Source: Acidovorax sp. DW039 (GTDB lineage: Bacteria > Pseudomonadota > Gammaproteobacteria > Burkholderiales > Burkholderiaceae_C). Taken from it: a stretch of 64,000 nucleotides of DNA. Positions 50,005 to 57,496 of the stretch are shown piece after piece. The notes under the pieces are model-generated. The model was not told the DNA's origin. It saw only the letters and a program-made list of their open reading frames with translations, and ran no database searches. Both the position numbers and the translations under genes were made by a program. Where the stretch lies: positions 2,542,001-2,606,000 of the forward strand of contig NZ_AP029019.1 of the NCBI RefSeq assembly GCF_037101375.1, written 5' to 3'. Position 1 is the stretch's first letter; every line of letters begins with the position of its first letter.

Positions 50005-50427
50005 GTGCCTAGCATTTCCGAACGCTTAGTCGAATGCCGAAAAGCACTCGGCCTGAGCCAGCAGGCATTGGCTGATCGGGTAGGCGTGGCTGTGCGTTCT
50101 CAGCGCAACTACGAGTCCGGCGATCGCAGTCCAGACGCTGAATATTTGGCAGCGCTCGTCGGCCTGGGTGTCGACGTGCTTTACCTACTGACGGGGGATG
50201 GCGCTGCGACTTCTTCGGCACCAGATCCAGCTGAGCTAGCGCTTCTCGACAGCTATCGGCGCTGTACGCCTGAGGCAAAGGTAAACCTCATCCAAAACGC
50301 AGCGCTGTTGTCTGCGGGCATTGGAGTGGCTGATCTCGTGCACAAGGGCGGCGGTCAGCATGTGGTTGGCGACAACGCTATCCAGATCGGCAGCGTGACA
50401 GGCAAGGCGCGTATCAAAAACAGGTGA
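50005..50427 (+). CDS. Prophage repressor, XRE-family
   Basis: 140 aa; starts at GTG 50005 with TAGGA 6 nt upstream. N-terminal HTH: ISERLVECRKALGLSQQALADRVGVAVRSQRNYESGDRSPDAEYLAAL. No peptidase domain; the C-terminus carries GGGQHVVGDNAIQIGSVTGKA, a short glycine-rich strand motif that recurs in the next gene. Should keep the early operon silent. Confidence 0.88.
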   Translation: MPSISERLVECRKALGLSQQALADRVGVAVRSQRNYESGDRSPDAEYLAALVGLGVDVLYLLTGDGAATSSAPDPAELALLDSYRRCTPEAKVNLIQNAALLSAGIGVADLVHKGGGQHVVGDNAIQIGSVTGKARIKNR

Positions 50428-50435
50428 GGTGAATC

Positions 50436-50861
50436 TTGGGCGAGCTTCCGAAGCAGTTCATGGCATTGCTTGCCAGACTGCTACCAAAACAAAAAATTCA
50501 GGGTGACGGCGCAATTCAGCTTGGCAGGGTTTCGGGGGATGTAAAAGCCGTCACACAGGTTGTGCACCAGCATTTCTATCCAGGCGCACTCAGTACCCCA
50601 GAGCAGCCGCGTTTTGATCCAAGCGAGATATCTCGGCCAAAAGAACGGCCCCCAGTTGTGCTTTCGCCCGATGAGCACAAGCAGGCTATTTCCAAGATTC
50701 TCAAGAAGCGAGATCAATTACTTCCAAGGGAGCGAGCGGGGTTTGACCGCTGGATGGAGGAACAGTTTAAAACCAGGTATGTGAAGGTAATTCCCCACGG
50801 AGAATTGCACCGGATTCAGCTGTACCTAGAAAAAACAATCACGAATAGGGAAGTCAAATAA
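50436..50861 (+). CDS. Unknown protein sharing a GDxAIQxG motif with the repressor
   Basis: 141 aa; TTG start at 50436 behind AGGTG. N-terminal membrane-free helix (ELPKQFMALLARLLPKQ), then KIQGDGAIQLGRVSGDVKAVTQ, nearly the same motif as the repressor's GDNAIQIGSVTG, and a helical C-terminus (DEHKQAISKILKKRDQLLPRERAGFDRWMEEQF). Co-transcribed with the repressor (8-bp gap), so expressed in the lysogen. Possibly binds the repressor through the shared motif. Confidence 0.65.
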   Translation: MGELPKQFMALLARLLPKQKIQGDGAIQLGRVSGDVKAVTQVVHQHFYPGALSTPEQPRFDPSEISRPKERPPVVLSPDEHKQAISKILKKRDQLLPRERAGFDRWMEEQFKTRYVKVIPHGELHRIQLYLEKTITNREVK

Positions 50862-50886
50862 ACACAATGTGAAGGAGGCCCAGTCA

Positions 50887-51411
50887 ATGATTTCAATAAA
50901 GCCCGTGTTACTCGCCTCAGCGTTGCTTTTTTCAACGCAGAGTTGGGCCGTAAACAAATGCACTGCACCAGACGGAAAGACTGTGTACCAGGACGCTCCT
51001 TGCCCTGGTAGTGGGATTACAGTTGCTGAGGATTTGGAGAGAAGAAAGTCTCAGCAACCTGCAAATAATGTCTCTTCTGGGACACGGAACAAGGAAGAAG
51101 ATCAAGCGCAAGAGCAAGCGCAAGAGCAAGCGCGCCGTCGTGCTGAACAAACCGCTATGAATAGCGATGCCGGTTTGGAACTGGCAAAAAAGCGCTGCAA
51201 AAATGGTGTCCCTGAGAACCCTGTGGTCGGCATGTCCGAAGCTGATTTCAGAGGCTGTACACAGTTTGGTGTGTTATTTCCACCAACAAGCGTCAACACC
51301 ACAGAGACAGCCGCCGGAGTCTTGAAGCAATACGTGTACTCCGCCGATCTCAACGCCGGCATCAGATTTGTCTATACACGCAATGGTGTTGTTAGCGCCA
51401 TTCAGCGATAA
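50887..51411 (+). CDS. DUF4124-domain secreted protein
   Basis: 174 aa; GGAGG lies 8 nt before ATG 50887. Signal peptide (PVLLASALLFSTQSWA) then VNKCTAPDGKTVYQDAPCP, the DUF4124 signature with two Cys. A Gln/Glu/Arg-rich linker (EEDQAQEQAQEQARRR) follows. Reads in the lysogenic direction; base composition looks more AT-rich than the flanking phage genes, suggesting recent acquisition. Function unknown. Confidence 0.75.
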   Translation: MISIKPVLLASALLFSTQSWAVNKCTAPDGKTVYQDAPCPGSGITVAEDLERRKSQQPANNVSSGTRNKEEDQAQEQAQEQARRRAEQTAMNSDAGLELAKKRCKNGVPENPVVGMSEADFRGCTQFGVLFPPTSVNTTETAAGVLKQYVYSADLNAGIRFVYTRNGVVSAIQR

Positions 51412-51445
51412 GCCGTCCCATTTTTTCAACTGCCTGAGTCCCAAA

Positions 51446-51628
51446 ATGGCATCTAAACCGCCAGCATCAAAACCGACACCCTCGCCCCAACCTTCGCCAA
51501 GGCCAAGCCCAGCTCCATCTGGGGGCCGAACATCTGTCGCCAATGAGAAATACAACGACCGCGCAGTAAACGGGGGAACAGTATCGTTCTCCCCACCACC
51601 CGCAGCACCGCCAAAACCAAAGCGATGA
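51446..51628 (+). CDS. Short proline-rich peptide
   Basis: 60 codons from ATG 51446: PPASKPTPSPQPSPRPSPAP then SGGRTSVANEKYNDRAVNGG and PPPAAPPKPKR. Its stop overlaps the start of the SLATT-like gene (ATGA at 51625), implying coupling. Proline-rich low complexity; no clear Shine-Dalgarno. Could be an adaptor peptide or just a leader. Confidence 0.45.
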   Translation: MASKPPASKPTPSPQPSPRPSPAPSGGRTSVANEKYNDRAVNGGTVSFSPPPAAPPKPKR

Positions 51629-52179
51629 CTGATCCAAAGAGCGCGATAGTGGACGAGACCACCATCACTGCAAAAGCGCATGAAGTGCCTGATCCAGACT
51701 GGGAGAAGCGCTCAGCCACCTTGTATCGCGCTTGGGTACAAGTGCGCTATCACCGCAGGCGACAACGCTTCTTTGACACGGTTGACAAATCATCCAAAGC
51801 ACTGACAGCGATGCTTGGTGGCGCATCTATCATCGGTGCGCGTTTGAAAGAAATCGAACCGCTTGTTGGTCCCGCCATTGCTTTGCTCAGTCTGCTTTCC
51901 CTCGTGTACGTTTACTCAGACAGAAAGCAAACACATAAAGAACTAGCGGAACAATTCGCTGGGGTCATCGCGGCGATTGAACAAACGCCCGAAGGCACAG
52001 AGTCTCCCCAAGATGTTGCGAAATGGGCGTCAGAATATGCAAAGGTCGTCGCGAAGTGCCCGCCCGCATTGAAGACCTTGACGATCATTTGCGAACAAGA
52101 GCAGTCGATTTCCCAAGGAAGTGAACCAGCCCTCAACCAACCTGGTCTACTTGCTCGCATGTTTGCTAATTTTTTCTGA
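51625..52179 (+). CDS. Two-TM membrane protein of SLATT-like type
   Basis: 184 aa. Basic helical start (WEKRSATLYRAWVQVRYHRRRQRFFDTVDKSSKALTAMLGG), then two close hydrophobic segments (ALTAMLGGASIIGA and LVGPAIALLSLLSLVYVY), a helix with YSDRKQTHKELAEQFAGVI, and a soluble tail. The layout (helix, two TMs, long helix) is that of SLATT domains, predicted membrane effectors in conflict systems; assignment is by layout, not motif. In a lysogenically transcribed position, so phage exclusion is a reasonable guess. Confidence 0.55.
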   Translation: MTDPKSAIVDETTITAKAHEVPDPDWEKRSATLYRAWVQVRYHRRRQRFFDTVDKSSKALTAMLGGASIIGARLKEIEPLVGPAIALLSLLSLVYVYSDRKQTHKELAEQFAGVIAAIEQTPEGTESPQDVAKWASEYAKVVAKCPPALKTLTIICEQEQSISQGSEPALNQPGLLARMFANFF

Positions 52180-52213
52180 TTTAGCTTGCGATAAGAGACG
52201 CGCGGCACCGTTT

Positions 52214-52224
52214 TTCAAACGCTT
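52214..52224 (+). promoter_or_regulatory. Candidate Mor-dependent late promoter element, rightward copy
   Basis: TTCAAACGCTT within the dyad CGTTT-ttc-AAACG, 40 nt before the endolysin ATG, with TTTAAT just downstream as a possible -10. Identical to the 11-mer before the protease gene at 40849-40859 and at the same distance from the start codon. Confidence 0.65.
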
Positions 52225-52263
52225 TAATTTCCGCTTTCGCGCGCGCGCGGCATCCTGCCGTGC

Positions 52264-52806
52264 ATGGAAGATAAATCCCGCATTGCCATTGCCGCCCTGG
52301 CGCTTTCTGCATCTGGGCTGGTGTACATAGCCCAGCGCGAGGGCTATCAGGAAACGGCATACCCTGACCCCGTTCATGGCACCAAGGTGCCCACCGTAGG
52401 CTTCGGCACGACCCAAGGCGTGAAGATGGGCGACACTTTGCCGCCCGTGCGCGCATTGATTCGCCTGCGTGCCGATGCAGCTGAATACGAACTCGGCCTG
52501 AAGCGCTGCCTTCCGTACCCGATGTATCAGCACGAGTGGGATGCCTTCGTCGGGCTGGGCTACAACGTGGGTGTCACGTCGGTCTGCAAGAACAACGACC
52601 GCACAGGCCCCAGCACCATCGCCCGTGAGCTGGCTGCGGGCAACTACAAAGGCGCATGCAACGCCATCCTGCTGTATGACCGTGCGGGGCCTGTGAATAA
52701 GCCCCAAGACCGCTGCAGCCACCCCGACAACCGCACCTGCCCTGGCATCTGGAAGGACCGCCAGGCGCTTCAGAAGATGTGCCTGGGAGAGGCGGTGACA
52801 CCATGA
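52264..52806 (+). CDS. Endolysin, phage lysozyme family (GH24)
   Basis: 180 aa. Hydrolyses the peptidoglycan glycan backbone at lysis. N-terminal uncleaved hydrophobic segment (IAIAALALSASGLVYIA) as in signal-anchor-release endolysins. Catalytic region: QREGYQETAYPDPVHGTKVPTVGFGTT (Glu26, Asp35 and a nearby Thr are the candidate triad) and YNVGVTSVC. Overlaps the Rz gene by 4 bp. Confidence 0.9.
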   Translation: MEDKSRIAIAALALSASGLVYIAQREGYQETAYPDPVHGTKVPTVGFGTTQGVKMGDTLPPVRALIRLRADAAEYELGLKRCLPYPMYQHEWDAFVGLGYNVGVTSVCKNNDRTGPSTIARELAAGNYKGACNAILLYDRAGPVNKPQDRCSHPDNRTCPGIWKDRQALQKMCLGEAVTP

Positions 52807-53315
52807 GCACCCGTCTCATCGCCATCGCCTTGGCTGTATGCGCCGCCATCGTGGGCGTGAAGGCCTGGGAAGCGCACCTGATTTCCAAAGGTGACGCACG
52901 AGGCGCTGCCCGCGTCCAAGCCGATTGGAACGCGCAGGAGAACGCCCGCAGCGCAGCCACTGCGCGTGACAACGCCACCAAATTCCGCAACGCAGAAAGG
53001 ACCGCTTATGAAGACGCGAAACGCGAGGCTGCGCGCCTTGCTCGGGATGCTGCTGCTGCCAGTGTTGTTCGCGGGCTGCGCGACGAGATCGCCCGCCTCA
53101 ACCAGCGCTCCCATCCCTACCCAGCAGGAGACACCGGCATTGCCGCCTGCACTCGCGAAGCAACCGTCGCCCGTGAGCTTTTCGGAGAAAGCAGCAGCGC
53201 GTATCAAGAGCTGGCATCAGAGGCTGACCAGCTCCGAGACCAGGTAATCGGCCTACAGGACTTTGCACGCTCGGTCTGCCGCGCCCCCTTTCCAACTCTT
53301 GAGAGAGCCCAATGA
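52803..53315 (+). CDS. Rz-like inner-membrane spanin
   Basis: 170 aa from ATG 52803 (ATGA overlap with the endolysin stop). One N-terminal membrane anchor (LIAIALAVCAAIVGVKAW) and a periplasmic coiled coil (AQENARSAATARDNATKFRNAERTAYEDAKREAARLARD). Joins with Rz1 to disrupt the outer membrane. An Rz1 frame is wholly nested inside it at 53008. Confidence 0.85.
   Translation: MSTRLIAIALAVCAAIVGVKAWEAHLISKGDARGAARVQADWNAQENARSAATARDNATKFRNAERTAYEDAKREAARLARDAAAASVVRGLRDEIARLNQRSHPYPAGDTGIAACTREATVARELFGESSSAYQELASEADQLRDQVIGLQDFARSVCRAPFPTLERAQ
53008..53247 (+). CDS. Rz1-like outer-membrane spanin lipoprotein, nested in Rz
   Basis: 79 aa in the +1 frame relative to Rz. Signal LRALLGMLLLPVLFAGC with lipobox LFAGC (Cys24), then a Pro-rich stretch (PTQQETPALPPALAKQPSP), the normal form of o-spanins. 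AAAGGA lies 7 nt before the ATG. Confidence 0.82.
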   Translation: MKTRNARLRALLGMLLLPVLFAGCATRSPASTSAPIPTQQETPALPPALAKQPSPVSFSEKAAARIKSWHQRLTSSETR

Positions 53316-53659
53316 TTTTCGAATTGACGATGACCAACCTGATCTCACTGGCGGGTCTGTTTTTTGGTGCTCTCTGGGCGCTTCTCAAAGTGATTGGAGG
53401 CCAGGCAGAACGAAGGGCGAATGAGCAGTTTGCGGCGTTGCAGGCATCGCTCACAAACCTGAGTGTGGACATGCGGCGTGAAGCTGACGCAGCTCGGCAA
53501 TTGGAGACGTCCTTTCTCAAGTTTCAAGCCGAATTGCCGCGTGACTACGTTCGGCGCGATGACTTCGTCCATGTGCTCGGGACTATCAACACCCGACTCG
53601 ACAACTTTGCACTGCGTGTGGAGCGCGTGATTGATAACAGACTGGGGAATGTGCAATGA
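53312..53659 (+). CDS. DUF2730-like protein
   Basis: 115 aa: N-terminal membrane segment (NLISLAGLFFGALWALLKVI) then a coiled coil (ERRANEQFAALQASLTNLSVDMRREADAARQLETSFLKFQ). This is the DUF2730 pattern found between lysis genes and the terminase in Mu-like phages. ATGA overlap with Rz. Role unknown; possibly lysis-associated. Confidence 0.75.
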   Translation: MIFELTMTNLISLAGLFFGALWALLKVIGGQAERRANEQFAALQASLTNLSVDMRREADAARQLETSFLKFQAELPRDYVRRDDFVHVLGTINTRLDNFALRVERVIDNRLGNVQ

Positions 53660-53982
53660 ATATGCTGAACTACAGCGCCACGGCTCTGAAAGCTCGCCGT
53701 GAGGCCATCCGCTGGCATTTACTGTCAGCCATCGATCTGTCTCGTCCTGTGGGCATCTACACAGAGGCCTTGCTGCCAATCATCAACTCTGTATATCCCG
53801 ACGCCACTCATCAGGAAATCCGGCGCGAGCTGGACTATCTGGAAGAGCGCGAAACCGTCCGAATTGACCGCGACCCCATGGACCGCTGGTTTGTAAATTT
53901 GACCCGCACAGGGATTGAGTTTGTCGAATACACCATCGACGCGCAGCCAGGCATTGCACGTCCCCGGATTACGCAGGGCTGA
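53656..53982 (+). CDS. Mu gp26-like protein, small winged-helix type
   Basis: 108 aa: AIRWHLLSAIDLSRPVGIYTEALLPIINSVYPDATHQEIRRELDYLEERETVRIDRDPMDRWFVNLTRTG looks like a winged helix with the final wing. Position between DUF2730 and the small terminase equals Mu gp26. ATGA overlap with the upstream gene. Function unknown. Confidence 0.72.
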   Translation: MNMLNYSATALKARREAIRWHLLSAIDLSRPVGIYTEALLPIINSVYPDATHQEIRRELDYLEERETVRIDRDPMDRWFVNLTRTGIEFVEYTIDAQPGIARPRITQG

Positions 53983-53985
53983 ACC

Positions 53986-54531
53986 ATGGCACCACGTAGC
54001 AAAGTGCACTCGCTGCCGCCTGAGCTTAAAGAGTGGCTTGATGCCGAGCTGGTCAAACGCGGCTTTGGCGACTATGTGCAGCTCGCCGCCGATCTGAAAG
54101 CCCGTGGTGCCGAGGTTTCCAAGTCGGCGCTGCAGCGTTACGGCTCGCCCTTTGAGCAGCGAATGGCGCAACTCAAGATGGCAAGCGAGCAAGCCCGTGC
54201 CCTGGTGGACGCAGCGCCTGACGACGAGGACAAACTGGGCTCTGCCGTGGTGCGGATGACCCAGGAGAAAATTTTCACGCTTCTGATGGACATGGATATC
54301 GACGCCAAAGACGTCGACGTCAACAAGCTGTTCAAAAATGCCGCCGAGATCGGCAAGGCCTCGGTCACACAGAAGAAATTCAGTTTGGCCGTGCGCAAGG
54401 AGATCGAAGAGGCCGCCCGCAAGAAGGCCCTGGAAGACGCGGCACAGCAGGCCAGCGAGACTGGCAGGCAACATGGCCTTTCTGCAGCTGGTGTTGACGC
54501 GTTGCGGCTGGCGATCATGGGGCAGTTGTGA
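53986..54531 (+). CDS. Small terminase subunit (DUF3486, Mu gp27-like)
   Basis: 181 aa. HSLPPELKEWLDAELVKRGFGDYVQLAADLKARGAEVSKSALQRYGSPFE is the DUF3486 signature, containing an HTH-like part; the rest is helical. Recognises phage DNA ends for packaging in Mu-type headful systems. The large subunit begins at the overlapping TGATG. Confidence 0.88.
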   Translation: MAPRSKVHSLPPELKEWLDAELVKRGFGDYVQLAADLKARGAEVSKSALQRYGSPFEQRMAQLKMASEQARALVDAAPDDEDKLGSAVVRMTQEKIFTLLMDMDIDAKDVDVNKLFKNAAEIGKASVTQKKFSLAVRKEIEEAARKKALEDAAQQASETGRQHGLSAAGVDALRLAIMGQL

Positions 54532-55994
54532 TGCAGCAAACACAGGTGGCCCAGGCTGCGCGCATCCTGATGCAGTACCAGGTGGACTGGATCGCCGATC
54601 CTGCGCAGGTCAAGATCATGGAGAAGTCCCGCCGTATCGGTATCAGCTACGCGGAGGCTGCCGACGATGTGCTGTACGCGGCCAGCGCGGAGGGCGCGAA
54701 CGTCTACTACATCTCCTACAACAAGGAGATGACGTCTGGGTTCATCCAAGACTGTGCGACCTGGGCTCGTGCCTTCAATGCTGCAGCCAGCCAGATCGAA
54801 GAGTCCGTGCTTGAAGAGGAGGACAAACAGATCCTCACTTACACGATCAGGTTTGACAGCGGCAACGTCATCCAGGCGTTCACCAGCAGCCCACGGAACC
54901 TGCGGTCTAAGGGACGACCAGGTGAGCGGTTGGTGGTTGACGAAGGAGCCTTCCTGGATGACATCAAGGAAGTCCTGAAGGCTGCCATGGCCATGACCAT
55001 GTGGGGCGGGCAGATTCGCATCATCAGCACCCACGACGGGGAGGAAAACCCGTTCAACGAGCTGATCACCGACGTTCGGGCCGGGAAGTATCCATACAGC
55101 GTGCACCGGGTCGATCTGGACGATGCTCTGCGCGACGGGCTGTACAAGAAGATTTGCACGGTAACCGGGCAGGAGTGGTCGAGAGAGCGTGAGATTGAGT
55201 GGCGGCAGACCATGATCAACCGCTACAAACCCAACGAAGATGAGGAGCTTTTCTGCATTCCATCCAAGGGTGGGGGAGCATGGCTCTCCAGGACGTTGAT
55301 CGAGGCCCGTATGCGAAAAGCGCCTGTGATCCGCTTCACAGGCAGCATCGACTTCAACAATGCACGGCCTGACCTGCGTCAGCGGGAAATGCAGGACTGG
55401 ATTGATGAGCACTTGAAGCCGTTGCTTTCCCTTTTCAAGCCAGACGAGCGCCACGCGCTCGGCATGGACTTTGGGCGCAGTGGCGACCTGTCCTGTATCG
55501 CACCGGCTGCAATTGCGAGCAATCTGCGGGTGCGTATTCCGTTCCTGGTCGAACTGAAGAACGTCCCCTATAACGAGCAGCTGCTGGTGCTCTTCACGAT
55601 TACGGAAGCTTTGCCCAGATTGAGCGGCATCGTGATTGATAGCCGAGGCAATGGCAGCTATATCGGTGAGGCGGCCTTTGATAAGTACGGGGCCATGGTG
55701 CAGCGCCTCATGCCTACCGAGGGCTGGTACCGCGACAACATGCCGCCCTACAAGGCGGCGTTTGAAGACGACACGATCGAGATTCCCCAGCACGATGGGC
55801 TACTCCAGTCGCACCGAGCGATTCGGCTGATCCGTGGCGTGCCGCGCATGCCAGAGGGCAAGACGGCGGACGGGGGCCACGGAGACAACGCGATGGCTTG
55901 CGTCTACGCCCATGCGGCATCCCGAATGGACTACGGCCCGGTGCACGTTGAGAGTCGCCCCCGCCGCAGTGAAGTATCACTTGAAGGCTATTGA
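54531..55994 (+). CDS. Large terminase subunit (Mu gp28-like)
   Basis: 487 aa. ATPase with Walker A-like EKSRRIGISYAEA and Walker B RLVVDEGAFLDD; C-terminal nuclease region with GMDFGRSGDLSCI and GIVIDSRGNG, acidic residues of an RNase H-type fold. Packages DNA into the prohead. Start ATG 54531 overlaps the small subunit stop by one base. Confidence 0.92.
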   Translation: MQQTQVAQAARILMQYQVDWIADPAQVKIMEKSRRIGISYAEAADDVLYAASAEGANVYYISYNKEMTSGFIQDCATWARAFNAAASQIEESVLEEEDKQILTYTIRFDSGNVIQAFTSSPRNLRSKGRPGERLVVDEGAFLDDIKEVLKAAMAMTMWGGQIRIISTHDGEENPFNELITDVRAGKYPYSVHRVDLDDALRDGLYKKICTVTGQEWSREREIEWRQTMINRYKPNEDEELFCIPSKGGGAWLSRTLIEARMRKAPVIRFTGSIDFNNARPDLRQREMQDWIDEHLKPLLSLFKPDERHALGMDFGRSGDLSCIAPAAIASNLRVRIPFLVELKNVPYNEQLLVLFTITEALPRLSGIVIDSRGNGSYIGEAAFDKYGAMVQRLMPTEGWYRDNMPPYKAAFEDDTIEIPQHDGLLQSHRAIRLIRGVPRMPEGKTADGGHGDNAMACVYAHAASRMDYGPVHVESRPRRSEVSLEGY

Positions 55995-55996
55995 GC

Positions 55997-57496
55997 ATGT
56001 CCCGAGGCATTTACGTTACCCCCACTGAATTCGTCGCCTTCGCAGAGCCGAGGGCGGGACAAAGCTTGTCGCAAGACATTGCCAGTCGCGATCGCAGCAT
56101 GGATCTGTCGTTCGGCTATGTGCTGCCGAACCCGGACCCTATCCTCAAGCGCCAGGGCAAGGACATTTCGATCTACCGAGATATGCGCAGCCGCGCTTCG
56201 GTCGGCGGTCCCATTCGCCGAAGGAAAGCAGCGGTTAAAGCCCTGGAGTGGCGCATTGAGAGAGGCAAGGCCAGCGCCAGAGTGACGCGCCTAATCAACG
56301 ACGTGCTGTCCACCTACGACATGGATAGCCTGATCAATGAAATCACCGATGCTGTGCTCTTCGGATATCAACCGCTGGAGTTGACCTGGGGGCCTTTCAA
56401 TGGTGCAGTTGCCCCGTTGAAGGTCATCGGCAAGCCGCAGGAGTGGTTCTTTTTCGATAACAACGCGCAGCTGCGCTTTCGCAGCCGTCATCAGCCTCTG
56501 GTGGGCGAAGAGCTGGAGCCCCGCAAGTTCCTTCTCGCACGTCAGGATGCCAGCTATGTGAACCCCTACGGTTTTCCCGACCTGTCGATGTGCTTCTGGG
56601 CTGATACGTTCATGCGTGGAGGGCTGAAATTCTGGGTGACCTTTACCGAGAAGTACGGCACCCCTTGGCTCGTCGGCAAACAGCCGCGCGGTACACCAGG
56701 CAATGAGGTGAGCGCGCTCCTAGACAAGCTAGAGTCCATGATCCAGGACGCAGTTGCCGCTATTCCAGACGACAGCAGCATCGACATCATTGAGTCCGGC
56801 GATAAGGGGGCCAGTGCCGAGCTATACGAGCGGCTGCTGATGTACTGCCGCTCGGAGATCAACATCGCTCTGCTCGGCCAGAACCAGAGCACTGAGTCCA
56901 ACAGCAACCGGGCCAGCGCAGCTGCTGGGCTTGAGGTCGCAAAAACCATTCGGGACGGGGACGCCTCCTTGACGATGGCCACCATGAATCAGCTTCTGCG
57001 CTGGATCACGGATCTGCATGACGGGGAGCAGGCCCCGGCCCCCACGTTCGTGCTGTTTGAGGAAGACGACGTCAATGTCAGCCAGGCCGAACGCGACGCG
57101 ACCCTTACAAAGGCAGGTTTGCGTTTCACTCCAAGTTATTGGAAGCGTGTGTACAAGCTGGAAGACAGCGATATTGAGGCAGCGCCAGTCGCTACTGCAG
57201 CGATCGGTGCTGATGCGGCTCCTGCTGAGTTCGCCGAGACTGCTGCTGTTCAGGACTTGGTTCAGAGAACCGCAAATGAGCTGGGGGCTGCTGCCGCTCC
57301 CATCTTTTCATCCTGGCTGCGGGATATCAAAGCGCTCGTGCAGCGCCATGAAGATCCACAATCTTTGCAGGACGCCCTGCTAGAGGCTTACGGCGATCTC
57401 CCGACAGACGAGCTGACCGAAGTTATGGCTTTGGCCTTTGAGTTGGCAGATCTGCAAGGGCGAGACCAGGCTGCTCAAGGGGGTAGCCGTGGCTGA
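55997..57496 (+). CDS. Portal protein (DUF935, Mu gp29-like)
   Basis: 499 aa from ATG 55997. DPILKRQGKDISIYRDMRSRASVGGPIRRRKAAVKALEWRIERG and PLELTWGPFNGAVAPLKVIGKPQEWFFFDN are the DUF935 pattern. Forms the dodecameric portal at the head vertex. The stop overlaps the MuF start region. Confidence 0.92.
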   Translation: MSRGIYVTPTEFVAFAEPRAGQSLSQDIASRDRSMDLSFGYVLPNPDPILKRQGKDISIYRDMRSRASVGGPIRRRKAAVKALEWRIERGKASARVTRLINDVLSTYDMDSLINEITDAVLFGYQPLELTWGPFNGAVAPLKVIGKPQEWFFFDNNAQLRFRSRHQPLVGEELEPRKFLLARQDASYVNPYGFPDLSMCFWADTFMRGGLKFWVTFTEKYGTPWLVGKQPRGTPGNEVSALLDKLESMIQDAVAAIPDDSSIDIIESGDKGASAELYERLLMYCRSEINIALLGQNQSTESNSNRASAAAGLEVAKTIRDGDASLTMATMNQLLRWITDLHDGEQAPAPTFVLFEEDDVNVSQAERDATLTKAGLRFTPSYWKRVYKLEDSDIEAAPVATAAIGADAAPAEFAETAAVQDLVQRTANELGAAAAPIFSSWLRDIKALVQRHEDPQSLQDALLEAYGDLPTDELTEVMALAFELADLQGRDQAAQGGSRG

